From the NCBI RefSeq assembly GCF_000006405.1, contig NW_003215582.1, positions 435,758-477,215 of the forward strand: a stretch of 41,458 nt of DNA, in the 5' to 3' direction. This DNA comes from Perkinsus marinus ATCC 50983 (lineage: Eukaryota; Perkinsozoa; Perkinsida; Perkinsidae). The translations under genes and the position numbers were made by a program. The notes under the pieces are model-generated. The model was not told where the DNA came from and made no database searches. It saw only the letters and a list, made by a program, of their open reading frames with translations. Below are positions 10,888-21,321 of this stretch, in pieces. How positions within the stretch are numbered: position 1 is the first letter of the stretch; the number at the start of each line of letters is the position of its first letter.

Positions 10888-13800
10888 CTATCGCCATCCA
10901 CTGAAGGCATTCTGAGGCTGAGAGCTTCCGCCACCGCCAGCAGGAGCACCACCGAACGCCCCAAAGCCAGATGAGGTTTGCCCACCACCGAAGGCACCGA
11001 ACCCGCCACCACCACTCTGTGCATTGGACCCGCTGCCGAATGCACCGAAGCCGCCGCTGCCCGAGGCCGGGGAGGATGTACCTGTGGGGGGAGTGGGCGT
11101 AATGACACTTCAGACGGGAGCATTGTGGTCCCACCTCCGAACGCACCAAAGCCCGAGGCTGACTGAGCACCACCAAAGCCGCCGAACCCGCTACTGCTGC
11201 TGGATTGCGATGTGGAACCGAATGCGCCGAAACCGCCGCCTGTGGAAGGTGTCGAACCTGAAGTCAATTGGAGTGGTTGTAGAGGAGGAGTTGGGAGAAG
11301 CTCACCAAAGGGTCCGCCCTTCTGGGCTCCACCACCAAAAGCGCCGAAGCTTGTCTGGGCAGCCGAGGAGGAGGACGTCGAACCGAAGGCGCCGAAGCCG
11401 CTACTGGACGAAGCCCCTCCACTCCCAAATGCCCCAAAGCCACCGCCAGTAGTGGCTGCCGAGCCGAAGGGACCTGAGGGGTGAAGGTTGGAGGCGGCCA
11501 CGGGGGAGGGGAAGCTACTTGGGGTTGACGACTTCCCTCCAAAAGCACCAAAGCCGCCACCAGAGGAGGATGTGGAGGCGCCTCCGAAGGGGCTACTGCT
11601 GCTGCTGCTGCTACTCTGTGAAGACCCGAATCCACCGAAACCTCCACTGCTGGACTGAGCCCCGAAAGGACCTGAAGATGGAGAGTAGACAGGTGGTGTA
11701 GAGGCCGGGGACTCACTCGATGCAGGGGGTTTGGACCCGAAGGCCCCCGGTGGGGCTCCAAATGGACTAGCCGAAGAGGAGGACGATGACTGGGCTGCTG
11801 CTGCTCCACCACCACCACCGAAGCCTCCAAAGCCGCTAGAAGAAGATGAGGAAGGGGCGGCAGACCCGAACAGACCACCTGAACGTCACACTCGATAGTA
11901 AAGCAACCAGGAATCGGCTCAAGGTACATACCGGGTTTGGCGGCGGCCGCACTGGAAGAACTACTCGTTGACGATCCAAACGGACCAGCACTAGAGCTGC
12001 TGCTAGGCTGTACGCCACTACTACTGCTGCTACCACCGAAGAGACCACTACTAGAAGGAGCACTTCCAAAGGCCCCGCCTGAGAACGACGTGGGAGAATT
12101 CGGCGTGTGATTGGACCCCACCTGTAGCAGCGGGTTTGGAGGTAGAGGACTTCGACCCGAACACGCCACTGGACGAACTAGACTGTCCCTTCTGTATGCT
12201 CCCGAATAGGCTGCTACTGCCCGAGCTGGACGTGGCCGCACCAAAGAGGCCACCTGGTGAGAGGAAAGCTACGTTAGAGTAAGCCAACACAGGGCTCACC
12301 AGAGGTGCTAGTCGATGATGCCGCAATCGAGGGAGGCGAGGGTTTAGCAGGGCTCTAAGAGAATGAATAATTGAACCCTGGTCATGTCGGCCAATACCTT
12401 CGCAGTAGTAGCCTCTGGGTGGGCCGCCTTGGGTGCAGCAGTCGGGGTCTTCTCCTCAAACTGCTTCTTCTCTAAAGGGACCAATTCACTACTACTCGCG
12501 TTCATTACCCCCCACCTGAAGTTTTCTTCGGCTGGCCCGGTGTTACTGTCAACGAGCCACCGAAGGGCTTCTCCTCCGTCTTCGAGGGGGCACTCTGACA
12601 CAACACACCATGGTCCACCATACACCTGGTCTCGACCCTCCTACATCGGGCGTCGTCGTCGTCATCGTCCTCTGTTGCTCCTGTCCACCACCTTCCTTCG
12701 ACAGACCAAAGCTCATGCTGCTACTCAGTGTTCGATGCTTCGGAGCTATCAGAAGCAACCGTCGACTCAAGGAGTACGGGCATGTCTCCACTCACCTCTA
12801 GTAGGACTCGGATTCAGCTTGGGAGGAGGCGGTACTGACGGTATTGTCTCTAACTTCGGCGCTGGTGGCACCACCTAAGGCAGCGCACTCGAAATCCGTC
12901 ACGCGCCACAAATTGCGTTGAGAATGCATTACAGCCTTAGGGATCATCGCCTCCCGGGCTGCATTCATCGACTTCACCACATCCTTCGGCGTCCTCGATG
13001 GAGACCGGCTGATCGATGCCGCTGGGGAAGCTCTGCCTCCACCGAAGGTAGGGGTACCCGAGCCTCCCAATGGGTTCACGAACATGAGCCCACCAGGAGG
13101 AGGCACATTAGTGACCGAAGGTGTAGAGTAGTTGCCAGCTATACTGCTAGCAGCGGCATAATCAGAGGACTCCGACCAAGAACCACTACTAGGGGCCCGT
13201 CCAATGGACCCCGCCTGTGAACTGTCCAGCTGCTGCCGAAGCTCATTACGGACGCTCTGAGAGCCAGAGGATGGAGCTGTGATGGTGCTACACCGAGGTG
13301 TTCACTCACCGCCACTTTGTCGTTTTCGGGAGACTCCTTGGGGGGTTGTTCGTCCGCAAGGGCCGCCATAGGAGCAGGTAGTGCTGGCCCCTGGCGCTGG
13401 CTATGACACTTGACACCCTTCTCCAACTTCACCTCTCGGAGCCTTCTTTCCATGTCCGACACCTACTACCCCCCATACGACGACGACGAGCACCAAACAA
13501 AGACTCCCCAACACTCACCTTCTCCCAAAGGCTTTGTATCTCTACCGACACGTGGGCCTTGGTCCGCATGAGGCTCCAAATGTTGCCACTATTCCCTCCA
13601 TCTTCCCCCTCTTTCCTCAGGGCGAGCGCTGGAGCAGGCACCTTCCTCCCAGTGGACTTTCCAGTGAGTAGAGCCTCAACAGTCGAGGAGGAGCCACTAG
13701 TAGTGCTGGCTTGAGTCGGCGCCCTTCGCGTAAGAGGATTCCTCAAGCGCCGTACACTAGCCCGAAGAGAATCCACGTTCCCCTCCGGCGGTTGCACACG

Positions 13801-16005
13801 TACAGGAGGCAGGGGCCTCGGCAACCTGTTGCCGGCCTGTTGTGGGGAGGCGTGAGCTAGCTTGCCAAGGGCCGATCCACCGTCCCTCTGTCCCTGCTGC
13901 TGCTGCTGCTGATGGCGACGACGACGAGCAGCAGGTGGGGCCAGCAGCGCTGTCGGCATGGTCGGGCCGTCTACTATCACCGACGGTCGCGGGCGCATCG
14001 ATAGACGCGGGGCTGGAGGGAGCTCAGGTGAGGGAGGAGGAGTATTAGCTCCACCAGATGATCTCCTCCCACGTCGCATAAATAAGGCCTGACCACCACA
14101 ACCCATCATCGACTCCCTCCCTCCTCCCCAACTACCACCTTCTTGCATTCACCATAAGCCTCATCTATCCGAGTGCTGATACCCTCGCAGCGTTCCCTCA
14201 GCTCCATGACCACCTCACTGCTCCCCTCTCCTCTCGATACCATCTCTTCACTCAGCTGTGCATTCAACTTGCAGTTCTTCTTCTGGATCTGACAGAGGCC
14301 CATGACCTCCCTAACACCGAGGGCTACCACCAACCCACCTCGTCCAGTTGTTTGAGAGTGTCTTCATTGGCGACTCCAGTAAGGCTCTCCACACTCTTCC
14401 TCAGTTGAACCCAAACCTCGTTGCTGAGGTCGGCCTCGGGCGCCGCATGACAAGGTGCCTTCCTGGCCTCCTTCATAAAAGCCTCCAGCTGCTCCAAATC
14501 CTTCTCCACCTCCGAAAACAGGGCTCTAGCCTCTCTGGAGTCCTCCCCATCGTCCGCATCCTTGGCAATCTCCTCGAGCAACTCCGCCGTTTTCTTGTGA
14601 AGGTCCTCAGTAGACGTCTGCTTGGGCCCAGATGGGGCCACCTACAGCCACAAACTATCGATAATATTCCATCAAAACCAAATAGCCCTCACCTCAGAGG
14701 CAACAGATGCTCTGGAACCTCTTCGACCAGCGCTCACAGCAGGAACACCAGACGGGACCATTGCCGAACGCAACTCTGAAAGTACGAATGGCTATGCCTA
14801 TCTTCAAAGCTCCTCTACACTCTACGCCGCTCAGGTTCAAAAAATTTGCAGTAGACCGTCATGAATAACGGTGGAGTAACTAGCCACTAAGTCGCTAGTT
14901 TCCACCGAGGGAGTCTGCCCTACACCTCACGAGAGTTGTCAGTGCTAACCTTACGAGGCCTCGGCCAATGATCACCTTTGGTATTTTCCTTGGAATCGCT
15001 CTCCTGTGGAGGAGTAGGCCTCCCCCTCGCCTCAGAGCCATCGTCCTTCTCAGTCTTCACTACAGCCTCGCCATCCGCTTTCTTGGCGAACGGGATGGCC
15101 TCTGTCTTTTTCTCATTTTTTTGGAGCTGTGAGCTCCCAAGCGATCCGAAGCCAGATGAGATTTGCTCGCCACCGAAGCCACCGCTGCCCGAGGCCGCGG
15201 AGGACGTGCCTGTGAAGGGAAGAGGAGTAATGCAATTCGGACGGGAGCATTGTGGTCCCACCTCCGAATGTACCAAAGCCCGAGGCCGACTGAGCACCAC
15301 CAAAGCCGCCGAACCCGCTGCTGCTGCTGGATTGCGATGTGGAACCGAATGCTCCGAAGCCGCCGCCTGTGGAAGGTGCCGAACCTAAAGTCAATTGGAG
15401 TGGTTGTAGAGGAGGAGTTGGGAGAAGCTCACCAAAGGGTCCGCCCTTCTGGGCTCCTCCACCAAAAGCGTTGAAGCTTGTCTGGGCAGCCGAGGACGAG
15501 GACGTCGAACCGAAGGCGCCGAAGCCGCTACTGGACGAAGCCTCTCCACTCCCAAATGCCCCAAAGCCACCGCCAGTAGTGGCTGCCGAGCCGAAGGGAC
15601 CTGAGGGGTGAAGGTTGGGGGCGGCCAAGGGGGAGGGGAAGCTACTTGGGGTTGACGACTTCCCTCCAAAAGCACCAAAGCCGCCACCAGACGAGGCTGT
15701 GGAGGCGCCTCCGAAGGGGGTACTGCTGCTGCTGCTACTCTGTGAAGACCCGAATGCCCCGAAACCTCCACTGCTGGACTGAGCTCCGAAAGGACCTGCG
15801 GGTAGAGAGTAGACAGGTGGTGTAGAGGCCGGGGACTCACTCGATACAGGGGGTTTGGACCCGAAGGCTCCCGGTGGGGCTCCAAATGGACTAGCCGAAG
15901 AGGAGGACGATGACTGGGCTGCTGCTCCACCACCACCACCGAAGCCTCCAAAGCCGCTAGAGGAAGATGAGGAAGAGGCGGCAGACCCAAACAGACCACC
16001 TGAAT
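10888..16005 (-). CDS. FG-nucleoporin with coiled coil and two duplicated FG blocks
   Basis: Read 5' to 3' on the minus strand, this begins (acceptor near 16005) with an FG block of GFGAFG and SPFG repeats in Ser-rich spacers. A Lys/Glu linker to about 14925 follows. Next is a helical, coiled-coil-like region at about 14765-14150 (segments such as LHKKTAELLEEIAK and EEMVSRGEGSSE). A Pro/Arg/Gln-rich linker with more exons lies at about 14050-12340. A second FG block ends in QNAFSGWR with the stop at 10888. Most adjacent exons join in phase with introns of about 28-60 nt, for example VASE joined to VAPSGPK. FG proteins of this kind line the nuclear pore and bind transport receptors. The 5' end is unresolved: it may start just above 16005 or continue from the acidic exon and propeller gene upstream. 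A single gene with those is plausible. Confidence 0.7.
10965..11888 (-). repeat. FG block copy 1 of a large segmental duplication
   Basis: This stretch is the C-terminal FG block of the nucleoporin. It is nearly identical, by eye, to 15145-16006 over roughly 860 bp, with one clear gap of about 50 nt where copy 1 has an extra FG unit. The match includes a 53-nt intron (donor after TTCGGAG), so the duplication happened at the DNA level and not through mRNA. Confidence 0.85.
14869..14907. repeat. Bulged hairpin in a presumed intron
   Basis: Two arms, CGGTGGA-gt-AACTAGC and GCTAGTTTCCACCG, pair over 14 bp with a 2-nt bulge and a 9-nt loop. The element falls between the Lys/Glu-rich exon and the exon before the coiled coil of the FG nucleoporin. 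It is probably inside a longer than usual intron. No function is evident. Confidence 0.5.
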
Positions 16006-16006
16006 G
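15145..16006 (-). repeat. FG block copy 2 of the same duplication
   Basis: This is the upstream partner of the block at 10965-11888. Similarity starts abruptly at the acceptor end of an intron near 16006, where the two upstream flanks are unrelated apart from the last few bases. It ends near the GFG segment at about 15145, after which this copy runs into a Lys/Glu-rich tail instead of ending the protein. The shared 52-53-nt intron is kept in both copies. Confidence 0.85.
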
Positions 16007-16099
16007 TTACAATCAAGTTTCAGCCGTGACATGGGAAACCACAGCGCATGCGACCCATGTCGCATAAGTACGCCTGCAGCCACGAAAGCGAACAACGCT

Positions 16100-16840
16100 C
16101 ACGGCCTCTACACAACAAGAGACAATTGCGAATTACAAGCCACTGAGTCGTTATTGCCATAAAAGCCGCCCTTCAAGCACTCCTCAACCCAGTGAAAGGT
16201 CCCAAGCCAGCATAAAGGTCATGGATGGGAATTCACGTGTACTCTGGAGGCGCAGAAGGAGCTGCTGCTGCTGATTTTGATGTTGATGACTACATAGAAT
16301 TTCGACTTTTCGTGTTGGACCAAAGGCATTGAAGATTCCGCATCCCGTGCGGAACTCGTTGTGGCTGGAGAGTTTCGCACCAATTATGACTGGCACAAGG
16401 CTTCCATTGCAGAGCCTTCTAACCCAGTGACCTTAGTGGCAACCTTACACAGGAAGAATGATGGAAGCGGAATTACCACGCACAGAACCCTCCGCGCTAG
16501 TGTAGGCATTCAAGGTGACACAGCGTGCTTCACCTTGTTGTTGGGAGAGCTGATACAGTCTGACATGGCTGAATCGGCAGTTGTGAATTTGAGGCGGCGG
16601 CTGAGTCGCCTCCCATCGGGTTCGGAGTCGGACGGCAGTTATCTTACATCCTACTGTACAGGAGATGACTACCGCCTCTCGGGGTTGAAAGCAGTATAGG
16701 CTACGGCTTGGTTGTTCACTTTGATGGTTATGTTATATACGACACAGTCCAAGCTTACACTCTCTACAATATGGGAATCTTGCGGGAGAAACACTTCGCG
16801 CGGATCACTCATTTTTCGAAAACGAAAACTCTAATATACA
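16100..16840 (+). other. Gap or long intron with an unassigned plus-strand frame
   Basis: Between the acidic exon and FG copy 2 lies about 0.75 kb that would be a single 0.86-kb intron if the minus-strand genes are joined. On the plus strand an open frame ending at 16699 (with GEFRTNYDWHKASIAEPS and SGITTHRTLRASVG) and a following frame beginning YGLVVHFDGYVIYD look protein-like. They could be exons of a small, unrelated plus-strand gene or the remains of one. No family is recognised. Confidence 0.25.
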
Positions 16841-16842
16841 GA

Positions 16843-17694
16843 TTAGACAGCGAGGTAAGCATTACGTCCGCTCTTTCCTCCTTCCTTTTCTTCTTCCTGT
16901 TCTTCTTTCTGCTCTACCACCTCCTCTTCCTCCGCTTCCTCTTCCTCCTCTTCCCCTTCCTCCTCCTCCTCTACCTCCTCCTCTTCCCCTTCCTCCTCCT
17001 CTTCCTCTTCCTCCTCCTCTTCCTCTTCCTCTTCCTCTTCCTCTTCCTCTTCCTCTTCCTCTTCCTCTTCCTCTTCCTCTTCCTCTTCCTCTTCCTCTTC
17101 CTCTTCCTCTTCCTCTTCCTCTTCCTCTTCCTCTTCCTCTTCCTCTTCCTCTTCCTCCTCCTCTTCCTCTTCCTCCTCCTCCTCTTTCTCTACCTCCTCG
17201 TCCTCTACCTCCACTTCCTCTCCTTCCTCCTCCTCCTCGTCTACCTCTTCCTCATCTCTCACCTCTCCCTCCCATGCATTCCCCTCATACTTCCCTCCAT
17301 CTACTACACCCTCTCCTTCCTCCTCTCCTATCGCTAACTTCACCCAAGGCTTGCCTTTTTTCACCCCTGCCTCTCCTCTACTTTCCTTCTTCAAACCACC
17401 AGCCGCCTTCCTAGCAGCAAGCTTGGCCCTGATAGCCTCTCGTGCCTTGGACTCCTTCCTCATACCCTCCCCCTCAGAGTCAGATGGCTCATCGTCGTCA
17501 TCACTACTCTCACTACTACTGCTATCACTCAGTACCAACGGAGTCGCCTTAGGAATAGCATCGAATATACTCCCACCAGATTGGGGGGTCTTCTCCTCCC
17601 GGACCAACCCCGACCTCAACGGCGAACTCACAACCGTCGTAGAGGCAACTTCGCCGTCTTCGGGTTTTTCTAAAAGCGAAGCGATGAAGATATC
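16843..17694 (-). CDS. Acidic Glu-tract exon, possibly nucleoporin-associated
   Basis: The minus-strand open frame reads from about 17694 (SFDDWFVGRGLDIFIASL) through GGSIFDAIPKATPLVL, an Asp/Ser-rich stretch and a basic segment (REAIRAKLAARKAAGGLKK). A Glu tract of more than 80 residues follows, then KSGRNAYLAV and a stop. The SIFDAIPK motif echoes GSIFKDIAK, which occurs twice in the FG gene just upstream. This suggests that the exon belongs to the same protein. A donor in GGAC|GTAATG (phase 1) would join in phase to the FG block at 16005. Whether it is a separate gene is open. The start is taken at a likely acceptor, not at a Met. Confidence 0.45.
   Translation of the reverse strand, partial: DIFIASLLEKPEDGEVASTTVVSSPLRSGLVREEKTPQSGGSIFDAIPKATPLVLSDSSSSESSDDDDEPSDSEGEGMRKESKAREAIRAKLAARKAAGGLKKESRGEAGVKKGKPWVKLAIGEEEGEGVVDGGKYEGNAWEGEVRDEEEVDEEEEEGEEVEVEDEEVEKEEEEEEEEEEEEEEEEEEEEEEEEEEEEEEEEEEEEEEEEEEEEEEEEEEEEEEEEEEEEEEEEEGEEEEVEEEEEGEEEEEEAEEEEVVEQKEEQEEEKEGGKSGRNAYLAV
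17018..17157. repeat. CTTCCT hexanucleotide microsatellite
   Basis: About 140 bp of nearly perfect (CTTCCT)n on the plus strand reads GAGGAA/GAAGAG on the minus strand and codes for poly-Glu. Imperfect CTC/CTT repeats extend the tract to about 16905-17240. Alternating GAA and GAG codons keep the peptide pure Glu despite the hexamer unit. Length is likely polymorphic. Confidence 0.9.
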
Positions 17695-17968
17695 AAGTCC
17701 ACGCCCGACAAACCAGTCGTCAAAGGATTTTCTGATTCAACCGATAGCCTAACGTGATGTCCTCACAGACATGTATAGATTCCATCCCAAATTTCAGATC
17801 AGTATGATCGCCGCCTTCTCGTCCTCCTCAAACAATACCGCCGCACCCCACGCCCCACTACTACCATCAGTATCCTCATGCGTATCCTCTTCTGTTTTGT
17901 GAGTAGGACTGCTAAGCTTAGGTGTTGAGGCATCTAAGACGATATTACCAAGCCTGTAGGAGGAGGAG

Positions 17969-20698
17969 TTAGGGATAACCACCACCTTCATGTTGGCCAG
18001 CCTCCTCTGTCGTTATTGCATCATCCTTCTCTTCTTCAACAACGCCTGTCTTAGTAGCAATTTCCACTACCTTCTCCTCCCCTACAACACACCACGCTGA
18101 GGGCATGAACCAGGAGTCAGTAATCCCTATACTACTACTTCTGGCATCCCCAACATCGGCTTTCCCCAGGCTGAAATCGCCTAATGCCTGTGCCAAACCC
18201 GCGGCAAAGTTGTCTTGGATATCTAAATGCATCATCAGAACAAGCCTAGCTCTACCCAAGGGATATTCACCTTCATCGTCACTACGATCGACCGTCTCTT
18301 GGCTCGACGCTGCCTTCTCAACCTTCCTCGGGGACAGGCCCAACTTGAGACCGCCACCACTACTACTTTTCCTGCGTGGTGATACACTTCCACTCAGCGT
18401 CCGCTGCGGTGACTTCCCCTTCTTCCTTTCATGCTCTTCCTCCTTTCCACTACTACTGTCCGATATATTCACATCTGGTGCCTTCGCGATGTCCTTGAAG
18501 ATGCTCCCCGTGCCCGCTGTATCACCACTGCCCTTAGCACTGAATGGACCCGTAGTTTTAACCGGAGTGCTGAATGCGCCAAACCCTGCAGACGAACCCG
18601 ACTGTACTGCATTGGAAGTGACCGTCCCTCCAAAGGCCGAGAACCCTTGGCCCACCGAACCAGTTCCAAACGGACTAGAGGAAGCAGGCGTGTCGAACGC
18701 ACCGAAGCCGCCACCAAACCCGGTCCCAGAAGATGAAGAGAAGGAACCAAATCCGGTCGTAGCCTTACCACCACCAAACACCCCAAAGGGCGATGCAGTC
18801 CCCTTCACAGGACTAACCGCCACCGAGTCGGAGCCCCGTGGCCCTGGGCTCTCGGCTTCAACACCTGACGTGTCGTTAGGTGATCTACTCCCACTCAGCG
18901 CCTGCTGTGGCGACTTCTCCTTCTTATCCACTTTCTCCTTCCCACTACTACTGCCCGATACAGTCACATCTGCTGTCTTCGCAATGTCCTTGAAGATGCT
19001 CCCCGTGCCCGCTTTATCACCACTGCCCTTAGCACTGAATGGACCCGTAGTTTTAACCGGAGTGCTGAACGCGCCGAACCCTGTAAACGAACCCGACTGT
19101 ACTGCATTGGACGTGAGCGCCCCTCCGAACGTCGAAGCTCCTTCAACGGCCGAGCCAGTCCCGAATGGACTAGAAGAAGCAGATGTACCGAAAGCACCGA
19201 AGCCTCCACTACTCGAGGATCCAAGCCCGGCCCCAAAGGGTGACGGAGAAGAGAAGGCACCAAAACCAGTCGTGGTCTTACCACCATCACCAAACACTCC
19301 AAAGGGCGAACGCGTCTCCTTCTCCGGACTGACCGCGGCGTCCGAGTCGTGGTTTGCTGTAGTCTCTGCCTTAACGCCTGTTGCCCCATTCAGAGTCGGT
19401 TCTGATCCAGCCTCTGCACCGACTTCGCCGAACTCCAGATGCAGTGGCGCCTCGCCGTGGTCTCGATCGAGTTGTGGTATGTCCACTCCGGGTCTGTCTT
19501 CCATGTAGTGCACACTACTAGTCTTCCCGTCCGAATGCGGTAAGAGGACCATACGGTACACCTCCACTTGGTCCACAGCCCCTTCCGTCACTGGAAGAGA
19601 TACAGGCCTGTCCATTTCCACAACTATTGGGGGACCTCCTAGACAGAGGTTGGTCTCAGCTTGTACGGCACATCCTAGCTGCCGCCCCTCGGGGCCTACC
19701 CAACAGGCCCACTCGTCCTCTCCATCGTGGGGCTCCTCGAGTACAGCTACTTGACCAGAGCACGCATGCCCACAGAAAAGGAGACCTCTGGATGGTAAGA
19801 AGTAGGTCCACCCAGCCGGTCGGTCTGGGACACATTCAGACTCAACAAAGTACGGGTCCATGACCACTGTCTTCGTCACCAAGCGCCGCCCATCATCCTG
19901 AGCTTCCACAATAGCAACTGCACTATAGCCTATCCCTTGGGCACCAGCAGCGGGACCAATTACTGCTGCGAACTGCCTTCCACGGAGACTACAAACGCAA
20001 TGAACCACCCATGGAGGAGAGTCGGAGAGCATCTCATCACCACTGAAGACCTCACTGAGCCCCTCGATCACCGAAGACGTGACCGAATTGGTCCTAGTAT
20101 CCCATAGACGAACCCTCTCAGGCTCCCCTAAAGTGTCAGCTATAGCCACAGTGGTAGGAGCAATAGGACAAGCAGCAGTGGCCGATAAAAGATCAGTCAC
20201 CTTACCCACTACAGAGACTTTCCCTCCTACAATCCTACAGCTTAATACAGTCTGATAAGCCGCCACCAACAGAGTATCCTCATCGCCCCATGCCATACTG
20301 GCTAATTCAGAGCCTATCTTCAAGTCCACAGGTGACGGCTCTGCAGCCGCCACGAGGGGGAGGTTGAAGATAGAGAGACTCCCACCGCCCGCTGCCACGG
20401 CTAGCCGCGTTTGCCGAGGGTTGACGGCCAAAGCCACTACATGCCCTCCCTCCAGCAGACGGATCTCCGCTGGTACTCGAGAGTCGAGCTCGAGGAGATC
20501 ATCATCAGAAGGCCCAGGCTGTAGAGCCTTAGCCAACCTGGAGGGATCAACACAGAAGAAACCCCCACTACTATCCACCGCGTAGACCTGCCGGTGCCGA
20601 GGGGCTGCAGCCCAAGACTTGACATTGATAAGGCCAGGACCGTGACGGAAGGCCGGCAGCTCACAGTCATCAGCATACACGACGGGAGGCTCCGCCAT
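17969..20698 (-). CDS. Nup214/Nup159-like nucleoporin, propeller plus FG repeats
   Basis: A long open frame of about 909 residues starts at the ATG of MAEPPVVYADDCEL; an upstream in-frame ATG at 20884 is an alternative. Residues about 1-400 look like a beta-propeller, with repeated hydrophobic strand pairs such as GGGSLSIFNLP, RVRLWDTRTNSV and GQVAVLEEP. From about residue 465 onward come FG repeats (SPFGVFG, TGFGAF, GFGAFG) including an internal duplication. The tail is acidic. A propeller followed by FG repeats is the layout of cytoplasmic-side pore proteins Nup159 (yeast) and Nup214 (animals), which recruit the DEAD-box helicase Dbp5 for mRNA export. The stop at 17969 sits beside a plausible donor, so splicing into further exons downstream is possible. 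Orthology is inferred from layout, not from a clear motif. Confidence 0.65.
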   Translation of the reverse strand: MAEPPVVYADDCELPAFRHGPGLINVKSWAAAPRHRQVYAVDSSGGFFCVDPSRLAKALQPGPSDDDLLELDSRVPAEIRLLEGGHVVALAVNPRQTRLAVAAGGGSLSIFNLPLVAAAEPSPVDLKIGSELASMAWGDEDTLLVAAYQTVLSCRIVGGKVSVVGKVTDLLSATAACPIAPTTVAIADTLGEPERVRLWDTRTNSVTSSVIEGLSEVFSGDEMLSDSPPWVVHCVCSLRGRQFAAVIGPAAGAQGIGYSAVAIVEAQDDGRRLVTKTVVMDPYFVESECVPDRPAGWTYFLPSRGLLFCGHACSGQVAVLEEPHDGEDEWACWVGPEGRQLGCAVQAETNLCLGGPPIVVEMDRPVSLPVTEGAVDQVEVYRMVLLPHSDGKTSSVHYMEDRPGVDIPQLDRDHGEAPLHLEFGEVGAEAGSEPTLNGATGVKAETTANHDSDAAVSPEKETRSPFGVFGDGGKTTTGFGAFSSPSPFGAGLGSSSSGGFGAFGTSASSSPFGTGSAVEGASTFGGALTSNAVQSGSFTGFGAFSTPVKTTGPFSAKGSGDKAGTGSIFKDIAKTADVTVSGSSSGKEKVDKKEKSPQQALSGSRSPNDTSGVEAESPGPRGSDSVAVSPVKGTASPFGVFGGGKATTGFGSFSSSSGTGFGGGFGAFDTPASSSPFGTGSVGQGFSAFGGTVTSNAVQSGSSAGFGAFSTPVKTTGPFSAKGSGDTAGTGSIFKDIAKAPDVNISDSSSGKEEEHERKKGKSPQRTLSGSVSPRRKSSSGGGLKLGLSPRKVEKAASSQETVDRSDDEGEYPLGRARLVLMMHLDIQDNFAAGLAQALGDFSLGKADVGDARSSSIGITDSWFMPSAWCVVGEEKVVEIATKTGVVEEEKDDAITTEEAGQHEGGGYP
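18385..19310 (-). repeat. Internal tandem duplication in the FG domain
   Basis: Two units of about 0.4 kb, at about 19310-18890 and 18796-18385, repeat the same order of segments: SPFGVFG, GFGAF, SNAVQSG, GFGAFSTPVKTTGPFSAKG, GSIFKDIAK, SSSGKE and SPQxxLSGS. DNA identity is high through TTGPFSAKG and falls towards the linker. This is expansion of an FG module inside one gene. Confidence 0.85.
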
Positions 20699-21321
20699 GA
20701 TTAATATAAGCGTTGAGTCGGAACTATATGTGAACACGTCACCTCGACCGACAATACGTGCATGTTCCACATGGCAGACTGTATGGGCCATCAAAGGCCC
20801 CACTAACCCCATGGCCACTCTGAACACTACAGTTCCTTTGCGGAGGTGGAAACAATGGATCGACAAGGCACTGAGCATAGGCATTATACGGTATGATTCA
20901 GACTCTCCCCGCGCATAGATGCTTACATCCGAATATGAAGGCCCTCTAGCTTAGGAGGATGTGCTCCTCAAGGCGAACCTTAAAAGGAAGAAACCCTTAC
21001 CGTTCTCTTTGTAAGAAGCAAGTCTTTAGAGCCTTTCAAGGAGCGTAAGGATTTCCCACTAGCAACCGAAAAAGGCCGAGCGATGTGGCACGTGCTACAA
21101 CCAAGAACCTTTCCCGAGGACTTCGACGATTTACCGTTGCGGTTAATGCATCGTGATGACAGTCGGAGGTTCGATCCCTGGGGAGCGCAATTCTCCGTTA
21201 TGGCCTCGCGAGCCAGGAGCTTTTCAGCCGATCAGCTTTACGCTCCTCATATAAGGATCTTACGAAGCGGCTCCTCAATGTTGCAACGTTTGTCAAGTGG
21301 CTCCTATTGACAGTTGCCCGA
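20699..21321. other. Divergent promoter region between nucleoporin and nucleotidyltransferase-like gene
   Basis: This stretch separates the nucleoporin start (minus) from the next plus-strand gene. An in-frame extension of the nucleoporin frame runs to 20884, and a plus-strand open frame of 76 codons lies at 21083-21310 (MWHVLQPRTFPEDFDDLP). Neither is convincing as a separate gene. The latter could be a first exon of the gene that follows. Confidence 0.4.

Noticed and set aside
15220-15260. Apparent loss of a splice donor in FG copy 2 compared with copy 1
   Set aside because: Phase analysis shows both copies use an earlier donor (TTCGGAG before gtgggacc), which is intact in both and keeps the FG frame.
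16708-17337. Plus-strand Leu/Phe-rich open frame of about 209 codons
   Set aside because: It is the complement of the Glu-coding hexanucleotide tract; low complexity keeps every frame open.
18105-19508. Plus-strand 467-codon Pro/Ala-rich open frame
   Set aside because: It is antisense to the FG-repeat exon of the nucleoporin, whose repeat codons keep the opposite strand open.
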